A DNA stretch of 5,831 bases from Alphaproteobacteria bacterium. Lineage in GTDB: Bacteria > Pseudomonadota > Alphaproteobacteria > Rickettsiales > UBA6187. Of the stretch, positions 1 through 5,374 are shown one piece after another; position 1 is the first letter of the stretch; each line of letters starts with the position of its first letter. The position numbers were made by a program, and so were the translations under genes. Location: assembly GCA_024280585.1 (NCBI GenBank), contig JAJRPW010000160.1, positions 1 to 5,831 on the forward strand. The letters run 5' to 3'. Under the pieces are notes generated by a model. It was not told the origin of the DNA, did no database searches, and was given only the letters and a program-made list of their open reading frames with translations.

Positions 1-471
1 AACAATAAAAAAGAGTTTAAAAAAGTAACTGGATTAGAGATTGATTTTGTTCAAGATAACCATTCTCGTTCTGCGCCGAATGTTCTGCGCGGACTTCATG
101 CCCAACATGCGCCTGCGCAAGGGAAATTAGTCGGCTGCATTCGCGGTGAAATATGGGATGTTGCCGTTGATATCCGGCCTCAATCTAAAACTTTAGGACA
201 ATATTTCTCCATAGAATTAAATGATGTGGATGGCAAATTATTGTGGATTCCCGCGGGGTTCGCGCATGGGTTTTGTGTTCTTGGTGATGGGGCGGTTGAT
301 GTTATGTATAAAACGACATCTTTTTACAACCCTAAGGGCGAAATCGGCATTGCCTGGGACGATCCTGATTTAAATGTTGACTGGCCGCTAAATAACCCGA
401 TAATTTCGGATAAGGATAAAAAACAGGCCAGCTTTAAAGATTATCTGTCTGACGCTCCTTCGTGGGATTAA
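1..471 (+). CDS. rfbC: dTDP-4-dehydrorhamnose 3,5-epimerase, 3' part (start outside window)
   Basis: The frame is open from base 1 and ends at TAA 469-471, giving 156 visible residues of a family that is usually about 180-190 long, so roughly 30 N-terminal residues are missing. RmlC epimerises C3 and C5 of dTDP-4-keto-6-deoxyglucose in the cytoplasm, the third step to dTDP-L-rhamnose. Visible family motifs, numbered from the window edge, are FVQDNHSRS (16-24), VLRGLH with the expected active-site His at 33, QGKL with Lys42, GEIWDVAVDIR (49-59), IPAGFAHGF (83-91), YKTTSFY with the expected catalytic Tyr103, AWDDPDL (118-124) and a SDKD tail whose Asp139 fits the Asp of the His-Asp dyad. The usual Tyr after RGLH is Ala here, with HAQHAPAQ replacing the common YQ-x-P stretch. 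A GTG at 226 lies inside the cupin core and is not a credible start. The fused glycosyltransferase gene begins 3 nt after the stop, so the two are probably co-transcribed. Confidence 0.95.
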   Translation, partial: NNKKEFKKVTGLEIDFVQDNHSRSAPNVLRGLHAQHAPAQGKLVGCIRGEIWDVAVDIRPQSKTLGQYFSIELNDVDGKLLWIPAGFAHGFCVLGDGAVDVMYKTTSFYNPKGEIGIAWDDPDLNVDWPLNNPIISDKDKKQASFKDYLSDAPSWD

Positions 472-474
472 TTT

Positions 475-2307
475 ATGTCGAATACTGCCAAAAAAATTGC
501 TAATACAAGCGTTGTGATGCCCTCTTTTCAGTCAGGGCCGATATTATTGTATGCTATAAAATCAGTATTAGACCAGGATTCTGTGCTGGAATTAATTCTG
601 ATCGACAATGGAAATTGTGAATATACTAGGGGTAAAATTGCGCAAATTGCAAAAAAAGATGAGCGCCTGGTAATTGTTTCGGGACAAGGGAATATTGGTT
701 TTTCCAGGGCTTGTAACATTGGCGCTCGCCGTGCAAAAGGCGAGTATTTATTGAATATTACGCCGGATTGCACCCTTCCGCAAAATGCCATAAACAAGGC
801 AATTCGCGAACTAAAAAAACATCCAAAAGCCTGGGTTGCCGGGGTAAAATTAATCAATAAAAATGGTCGTGAGCAGGAGGGAAATCGGCGTAATTTACTT
901 AATTTCACCAACATGATCTCACAATGGTTTTCGCTGTATAAATATTTTTCTATTCCTTGTGTCGAATTACATAAATTTCCAGTTCTTAAAGAATACCCCT
1001 ATGTTCCGGCTATTTCCGGCGCTTTTATGTTAATGAAAAGGAGTGTTTATGACGAAGTTGGCGGTATGGATAAAGATTTTTTTCTGCAAACAGCCGATAT
1101 GGATTTTTGTCTGCGTATTCATGAGATGGGCGGGAAGATTCTTTTCGTAAATGATGTAAATGTCCGTTATTACGGGAAGTCTAGCGATGTTTCAGGATTT
1201 TTTTTAGATAAATGCAAAGCGCAAGGTCTTGTAAAATATTTTAATAAAAACTTCAAAGGTGCCTATTTTCCAGGAAGTTTACTACTAATAAATTTATTTA
1301 TTTACTTAAGAATGTTCAGCAATATTCTCCGCCGAATTATAAAATCAGCGCCAAATATCGAGAATTATATAAATAAAAATGATGCCAAGTTAAAGGATTT
1401 TCTACTTACATATAAGCAGTTTGAGGATAAGACAAAAAATAAAAAGCGAGACGATAAATATATACTATCGAGCCAGTCCCCTGTTTTAATAACCGACGTG
1501 AGAAACCCTGTAGGGCTGTGTATTCTAAGACGATTATTGGCTGCAAACATTAACATTGTGGCACTTTACAAAGACAAACCGATTGATATATATCATCCAA
1601 AATTGACCTGGCTAAAGGAAAATGACCCCGGTTTTGAGCTGGAAATGCATAATGAAAAAATAAAGTCCGCAATTATTACCTCGAATTTATGGGATGCCCC
1701 GCCGAATTTGGATATTTTGGTCAAAAATGGCCTGAAGCGCTTGATATCCTTTAGTTATATTGAAAATACCGGCGATAAGGAATTGGCAAAAAAAATATTA
1801 TTGGCAGAAAAAGATATCGCCAGGATTTGCCTTAAAAAGGCCATTAAATATACGATGCTGAAGCCCTCTTTGATCTATGGATTAGGGATGGAGGACATAG
1901 TATCGGGCATATATAAATACATAAAATTATTTGGAATTCTCCCTAAAAACCCCAAAACAAAAGGCGTTTGCCAGCCGGTTCACGCGGATGATTTATCTAT
2001 CGCCGCGATAAAAATAATTAATATTAACGAAACGCACGGAAAAACCTATAATCTATGTGGAGAAGAGGTTTTTACCTATTACGAAATGATCTGTAAAATA
2101 GTTGAGAAGGCCGGGCTTAAACAAAAACCTAAAATATTTCGTTTTTTACCGTTTATTTTTAATTCAGGCGAAATCTCTAAGGTAAACAGGAATATTAGCA
2201 AGAAAAGAACCTCAGGATATCGCTATGATAATAATGCCGCAATCAAGGATTTTGACTATTCCGCAAGGCCTTTTTTAAGCGATGGAATCGGCGATTTAGA
2301 GGGGTAG
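475..2307 (+). CDS. Fused family-2 glycosyltransferase / NAD-dependent epimerase-dehydratase-like (SDR) protein
   Basis: This 610-residue protein has two recognisable halves. Residues 9 to about 240 are a GT2 (GT-A fold) domain resembling WbbL-type rhamnosyltransferases: SVVMPSFQSG start, IDNGN at 43-47, GNIGFSRACNIGARRAKGEYLL (72-93), the NPD-like TPD with Asp98, the acceptor-side SGAFMLMKR (181-189), GGMD (196-199) and ADMDFCLR (207-214). A hydrophobic stretch at about 264-285 may sit on the membrane. A Lys-rich linker (about 310-333) leads to residues 336-610, an atypical SDR: a Rossmann-like ITDVRNPVG start, an SFSY segment (425-428), AE at 444-445, LKPSLIYGLG (462-471), QPVHADDL (500-507) and NLCGEE. 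The second half resembles a proteobacterial nucleotide-sugar epimerase family often encoded near polysaccharide genes. SDR hallmarks are degraded: only the last Gly of the GxxGxxG motif remains (Gly347), and no YxxxK is seen. The ATG lies 7 nt after TGGGA. Donor and acceptor cannot be read from sequence; rhamnose is inferred only from the neighbouring rfbC. Confidence 0.85.
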   Translation: MSNTAKKIANTSVVMPSFQSGPILLYAIKSVLDQDSVLELILIDNGNCEYTRGKIAQIAKKDERLVIVSGQGNIGFSRACNIGARRAKGEYLLNITPDCTLPQNAINKAIRELKKHPKAWVAGVKLINKNGREQEGNRRNLLNFTNMISQWFSLYKYFSIPCVELHKFPVLKEYPYVPAISGAFMLMKRSVYDEVGGMDKDFFLQTADMDFCLRIHEMGGKILFVNDVNVRYYGKSSDVSGFFLDKCKAQGLVKYFNKNFKGAYFPGSLLLINLFIYLRMFSNILRRIIKSAPNIENYINKNDAKLKDFLLTYKQFEDKTKNKKRDDKYILSSQSPVLITDVRNPVGLCILRRLLAANINIVALYKDKPIDIYHPKLTWLKENDPGFELEMHNEKIKSAIITSNLWDAPPNLDILVKNGLKRLISFSYIENTGDKELAKKILLAEKDIARICLKKAIKYTMLKPSLIYGLGMEDIVSGIYKYIKLFGILPKNPKTKGVCQPVHADDLSIAAIKIININETHGKTYNLCGEEVFTYYEMICKIVEKAGLKQKPKIFRFLPFIFNSGEISKVNRNISKKRTSGYRYDNNAAIKDFDYSARPFLSDGIGDLEG

Positions 2308-2433
2308 ATATATTACAATGACCCGCAATTTTTAAAGGGTGGAAGAATGCTTGCAATTAATATTTTTTAGATGTAGGGTTCCTCTTCGAACATTTTTATT
2401 AACTTAAAATGTGTAAATATTATGGAGTTAACT
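2308..2433 (+). other. Spacer between the polysaccharide genes and the symporter gene
   Basis: This AT-rich spacer contains no convincing terminator for the preceding operon and no strong sigma-70 promoter. It holds a seven-codon mini-ORF (ATG 2347, TAG ending 2370; MLAINIF) that has a purine-rich AAGGG about 7 nt upstream, and a TAAAAT (2405-2410) that could serve as a -10 box but lacks a well-spaced -35. Whether the symporter has its own promoter or is read from the polysaccharide operon cannot be decided from the sequence. Confidence 0.4.
2424..2427 (+). promoter_or_regulatory. Ribosome binding site that sets the symporter start at 2434
   Basis: GGAG lies 6 nt upstream of the ATG at 2434. 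It overlaps the in-frame upstream ATG at 2422, which itself has no purine-rich site before it. This favours 2434 as the true start, four codons downstream of the longest reading frame. Confidence 0.65.
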
Positions 2434-3774
2434 ATGTCAGCAGGTAAAACGAAGGGAAGTAAAAAGAAGGCAACCCTTACAACGAAAATCCTTGTGTATA
2501 TGGTGGCGGGCCTCATAACCGGTACTTTAATTAATAATCTCGCTCCAGATGTAGCCTTCGTGCAAGAATACCTTGTGGGCGGGGTTTTCCACGTGGCAGG
2601 TAAGATGTTTATTCAGTCTTTGAAAATGCTCGTAGTGCCTCTGGTTTTCTGTTCGCTTATCGGTGGAATAGTCGGTATGGATGACATGCGAGCGCTCGGT
2701 CGAACAGGAGGAAAAGCCTTTGCCTTGTTCATGTTTACCACAATTATAGCTATATCTTTTGGATTATTCCTGTCCATCTCACTTGGAATTGGAGAGGGGT
2801 TTGATCTTGGGGCTTCCGCATCTGCGAGCTTTACGGCAAAAGAAGCACCTACATTTGCTCAGGTTGTTATTGATTTAATGCCGAGTAATATACTTGGATC
2901 GATGGCAAACGGCAGTATGCTGCAGATTATTATGGCTTGTTTGTTTATTGGTATTGCGCTGATAAAAAGCGGTGCGGACGGTAAGAAAGTTGCCAGTGGG
3001 ATTGAAAGTTTTAACCATGTTATGATGAATCTTGTCCATGTGGTTATGTCACTTGCACCTTACGGTGTATTTTGTTTAATCGCAAAAACATTTGCAGAAC
3101 AAGGAATTCACTTGATTGTTCCGATGTTGGGATATTTCCTCACCGTTGTAGCCGCTTTGCTTTTACATTTCATTGGTACGTTTAGTGGGCTTTTCTTTGT
3201 TGCTGGACTAAACCCATTGATTTTCATGAAAAAGATGAGAAGCACGTTACTGTTTGCGTTTAGTACCGCGAGTTCTAATGCTACTATTCCGGTTACTTTA
3301 GAGGCTTGCGAAACTCGGCTGGGTGCTGATAATTCGGTTGCTTCCTTTATAATCCCTCTTGGTGCTACGATAAACATGAATGGCACCGCAATTATGCAAG
3401 GTGTAGCGACTGTGTTTATTGCTAACGCTTATGGAATCGATCTTACGGCAGTTGACTATTTGGTTGTGATTGGCATGTCGGTTCTTGCATCGATCGGAAC
3501 TGCCGGTGTGCCAGGCGTTGGCCTGATTATGCTGGCCATGGTATTTACGCAAGTTGGCCTTCCTGTCGAAGGAATAGCATTAATTATTGGTGTTGACAGG
3601 TTGCTTGATATGCTGCGTACGGCAGTTAATGTAACCGGTGATGCGGCTACAACTTGCTTGGTGGCTAAATCAGAGGGAAAACTTAACATGAAAATGTACC
3701 GCGATCCCGATGCTGGCTCAGTGAAAGCTGAGCTTGATATACGTCGCGATGATATGTCGCCAGCTAAGAAATAA
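2434..3774 (+). CDS. Dicarboxylate/amino acid:cation symporter (DAACS/SLC1 family, DctA-GltP type)
   Basis: This inner-membrane secondary transporter probably imports C4-dicarboxylates or acidic amino acids with Na+ or H+. From ATG 2434 it has 446 residues (450 from ATG 2422), normal for the family. The N-terminus is basic (KTKGSKKK) and is followed by the first membrane helix. The re-entrant hairpin HP1 motif reads STASSNATIPVT with Ser280-Ser281. The TM7 motif is NMNGT (314-318) where NMDGT or NLDGT is usual. GTAGVPGVG marks HP2. TM8 carries Asp392, Arg395, Thr396, Asn399 and Asp403 in LDMLRTAVNVTGD. These correspond to GltPh Asp394, Arg397, Thr398, Asn401 and Asp405, and the Arg is the one that reads an acidic side chain or carboxylate. 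The exact substrate remains unknown; an aspartate/glutamate or dicarboxylate is favoured by that Arg. The gene appears monocistronic, with a spacer before it and a strong terminator 8 nt after its stop. It has no evident link to the sugar genes upstream. Confidence 0.93.
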   Translation: MSAGKTKGSKKKATLTTKILVYMVAGLITGTLINNLAPDVAFVQEYLVGGVFHVAGKMFIQSLKMLVVPLVFCSLIGGIVGMDDMRALGRTGGKAFALFMFTTIIAISFGLFLSISLGIGEGFDLGASASASFTAKEAPTFAQVVIDLMPSNILGSMANGSMLQIIMACLFIGIALIKSGADGKKVASGIESFNHVMMNLVHVVMSLAPYGVFCLIAKTFAEQGIHLIVPMLGYFLTVVAALLLHFIGTFSGLFFVAGLNPLIFMKKMRSTLLFAFSTASSNATIPVTLEACETRLGADNSVASFIIPLGATINMNGTAIMQGVATVFIANAYGIDLTAVDYLVVIGMSVLASIGTAGVPGVGLIMLAMVFTQVGLPVEGIALIIGVDRLLDMLRTAVNVTGDAATTCLVAKSEGKLNMKMYRDPDAGSVKAELDIRRDDMSPAKK

Positions 3775-3782
3775 TCTATAAA

Positions 3783-3814
3783 AAAGAACCGCGAAGGCTA
3801 ATTCGCGGTTCTTT
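3783..3814. terminator. Bidirectional intrinsic terminator between convergent genes
   Basis: A perfect 13-bp inverted repeat (AAAGAACCGCGAA / TTCGCGGTTCTTT) encloses a 6-nt loop GGCTAA. On the + strand it is followed by a T-rich stretch (CTTTAATTTT, 3811-3820). On the - strand the other arm runs into TTCTTTTTTATAG. It lies between the end of the symporter gene and the end of the convergent mlaC gene and can serve both. Confidence 0.92.
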
Positions 3815-3838
3815 AATTTTAAAAAATATTGCTGCAAC

Positions 3839-4435
3839 CTATACTCTGGCCTCAAGTTTTTTAATAAGATAGTCGACCCCTTTGCGTGAAAGTATAGAAC
3901 TAAATTCAGATCTTTGTGTTGTAATTAGACTAACTCCTTCAGCTATAACATCGTAGATAAGATACTCATCGTTGGAATTTTTTCTGACTTTATAGTCTAC
4001 TTTTATTGAAATACCATCTGGTTGTATAATTTCAGTTTCTACTAAATACTCATTTTCTGTTTCCTGTGAAACTTTTTTTGTTATACTTTTTTGATTAGTA
4101 TACTCCTTAAATTTTGGTACATAGCTGTTAATCAAAAATTGCTTATGTAATGCAGTGTATTTTTGCTTTTGCTCGGCAGTTGCTGTTCGCCAATATCTGC
4201 CAAGAACGAATTTTGCAATCCAGTTAGTATCAACAGAATTTTTAAATAATTGTACTAGCGCTAGTTCTTTCTCTTCATCGCTGGCATCTTTGGATGTTAC
4301 AACTTTTATGGCATCACTACTAACTGTTTTAATGAATGATTTAGCACCTTCGGGAGATGCATTCGCATTTGTCGATATTGGAAAAACCACAAGCAAGATT
4401 AGAACTAAATACATTTTGCAACTAGACTTAAACAT
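3839..4435 (-). CDS. mlaC: MlaC/Ttg2D family periplasmic phospholipid-binding protein
   Basis: The 198-residue product belongs to the MlaC (Ttg2D, toluene-tolerance) family. These proteins ferry phospholipids through the periplasm between the outer-membrane MlaA complex and the inner-membrane MlaFEDB ABC transporter, helping keep outer-membrane lipid asymmetry. A Sec signal peptide is visible: basic start, hydrophobic core LVLILLVVF (10-18) and an ANA cleavage motif at 24-26. Family blocks follow: WIAKFVLGRYWRTATAEQ in the first half, then an F-x5-Y-x3-F pattern, then VDYKVR, YLIYDVIAEGVSLITTQRSEF and a C-terminal GVDYLIKKL. Length is typical. GGAG lies 8 nt before the ATG, supporting this start. 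No mlaA, B, D, E or F gene is next to it: the gene upstream on the same strand encodes a prepilin-like protein and the downstream gene is convergent. It is therefore either a separated member of a standard Mla system or a second copy; the window cannot tell which. Confidence 0.93.
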   Translation of the reverse strand: MFKSSCKMYLVLILLVVFPISTNANASPEGAKSFIKTVSSDAIKVVTSKDASDEEKELALVQLFKNSVDTNWIAKFVLGRYWRTATAEQKQKYTALHKQFLINSYVPKFKEYTNQKSITKKVSQETENEYLVETEIIQPDGISIKVDYKVRKNSNDEYLIYDVIAEGVSLITTQRSEFSSILSRKGVDYLIKKLEARV

Positions 4436-4478
4436 AACTTACGCTCCACTATCAATTTCACTATCGCATGTATCAATA

Positions 4479-4507
4479 ATAACACGCAAAGATTAACAAA
4501 TTGTTAA
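4479..4507 (-). promoter_or_regulatory. Candidate sigma-70-type promoter for mlaC
   Basis: Read on the - strand, TTAACA (4507-4502; five of six matches to TTGACA) is separated by 17 nt from TGTTAT (4484-4479; four of six matches to TATAAT). This would give a leader of roughly 35 nt before the mlaC ATG. It is the best-spaced pair in the spacer but remains a prediction in AT-rich DNA. Confidence 0.4.
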
Positions 4508-4517
4508 CGGGCGTTAA
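4493..4517. repeat. Interlocking palindromes with helically spaced TTAA cores, possible operator
   Basis: Two inverted repeats share a half-site: TTAACAA-A-TTGTTAA (4493-4507) and TTAACG-GG-CGTTAA (4504-4517). The TTAA cores start at 4493, 4504 and 4514, so they are 11 and 10 bp apart, about one helical turn. The cluster covers the candidate -35 box of mlaC, 58-82 bp upstream of its start codon. A regulator binding one DNA face would fit. The second palindrome's 2-nt centre is too short for an RNA hairpin loop, so a DNA site is more likely than a terminator. Confidence 0.45.
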
Positions 4518-4588
4518 AAATCTATGTTTTTCAACAACTTACAAACTAAAAATTGTTTTTTGTGGCAATGATTCTACTAAAGGTAGTA

Positions 4589-5362
4589 TTAATACTTCCT
4601 GTACCAATAAATCAGATTGCACGTTTTTTCCGAACTACCCAGAACAAATGCCGCACCTGATGAGCTCCAAACCGCATCCGTACAGCCAGAATCCCCTGTA
4701 ACCATCGATCTTACTACATATAATGATCCGGAATCTGCCACACCATCATCCATTTTTTTATCAATGGAATAAGCATTTTTCGCCGTCATAACTCCGCCCA
4801 AAGGATAGCTCCCTTGTGCACCACCGCCAAAATTTACATCTCCTATTCCACCCAGCCTGATTGTCAAGCCAATAGTATTATAAACGATATTTCCGCCACT
4901 ATTAGATTCCGTGTGAAACATATATACACCATTTTCGAACCCATCCGAGGTTGGAGCGTTAACTTTCGCACCATATCTAACCGATGCACTTACATTTGCT
5001 CCTGTATAACTAGAAGAAATCAGGTCCGAATTGCTTAAATGTTCCCAGGCAAATAAATCCTCTTTTGGCGTGCCATTAGTCGTTTCCGCAAATTCTATAT
5101 ATGTATCGCCATCGCCGTTATTTGCGCCTGACCAATAACTTGAGGCATTCGGCATATCGCCGGGATAATAATGGTATTCCTCCGTAAATTCATTAATGGA
5201 GTTAATATATCCAGTATATTCTGTTACAACTTTGCGTAATTTTGATGCGTTTAAGAGGCTCATTCCGCCAAGAGTACCAGCAATCATAAGCCCTATAAGA
5301 GTTACACTAATTGACATTTCGACAAGGCTTAGCCCTCTCTCTTCCTTGAAAATATTTTTCAT
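4589..5362 (-). CDS. Large prepilin-like protein with type IV N-terminal methylation motif
   Basis: The 257-residue product begins with a short charged leader (MKNIFKEERG) and a prepilin peptidase site after Gly10. Leu is at +1 (usually Phe), Glu15 at +5, and a hydrophobic helix spans about 11-37 (LSLVEM...SVTLIGLMIAG). This is the class III signal of type IV pilins and type II secretion pseudopilins, processed by PilD-type peptidase and assembled from the inner membrane. The globular part contains YYPGDMPNASSYW (65-77), NNGDGD (81-86), an aromatic-rich EDLFAWEHL (101-109), a Gly-rich stretch (171-184), SIDKKMDDG (199-207) and a lone Cys pair (227, 248) that could form a C-terminal disulfide. 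At about 247 mature residues it is much larger than most major pilins; similar PGD/NGDG/DDG proteins are remembered from alphaproteobacteria, so a minor pilin or pseudopilin role is inferred. No pilus ATPase or peptidase gene is in view. The weak GAGAAG before the ATG and the 12-nt gap after the upstream gene suggest co-transcription or translational coupling. No clear terminator follows it. Confidence 0.85.
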   Translation of the reverse strand: MKNIFKEERGLSLVEMSISVTLIGLMIAGTLGGMSLLNASKLRKVVTEYTGYINSINEFTEEYHYYPGDMPNASSYWSGANNGDGDTYIEFAETTNGTPKEDLFAWEHLSNSDLISSSYTGANVSASVRYGAKVNAPTSDGFENGVYMFHTESNSGGNIVYNTIGLTIRLGGIGDVNFGGGAQGSYPLGGVMTAKNAYSIDKKMDDGVADSGSLYVVRSMVTGDSGCTDAVWSSSGAAFVLGSSEKTCNLIYWYRKY

Positions 5363-5374
5363 GTGCTTCTCATT

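Noticed and set aside
226..471. Short gene starting at GTG 226
   Set aside because: The same frame is open from base 1 and carries conserved RmlC motifs upstream, so this is an internal codon of rfbC.
528..914. Minus-strand open frame inside the fused glycosyltransferase gene
   Set aside because: It lies opposite well-conserved GT2 motifs and its translation shows no recognisable domain; it is a shadow frame.
2351..2379. TTGCAA-17 nt-TAGGGT as a symporter promoter
   Set aside because: The -10 matches only three of six bases and the -35 four of six, which is expected by chance in this AT-rich spacer.
2422..2433. ATG at 2422 as the symporter start
   Set aside because: It has no purine-rich site upstream and itself contains the GGAG that serves the ATG at 2434.
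2409..2447. Twelve-codon ORF overlapping the symporter start in another frame
   Set aside because: It has no ribosome-binding-like sequence before it and is best explained as chance.
3108..3689. Several minus-strand open frames opposite the symporter
   Set aside because: They overlap each other and the conserved TM7-TM8 coding region and show no family features.
4155..4496. Plus-strand open frame opposite mlaC
   Set aside because: It mirrors the conserved MlaC coding sequence and has no ribosome-binding site or recognisable domain.
4573..4588. CTAC/GTAG hairpin as a terminator for the prepilin gene
   Set aside because: The stem is only four base pairs and no T-run follows on the minus strand.
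4501..4701. Plus-strand open frame over the mlaC/prepilin spacer and prepilin 3' end
   Set aside because: Its translation is low-complexity, it overlaps the conserved Cys-containing end of the prepilin gene and no family is recognised.
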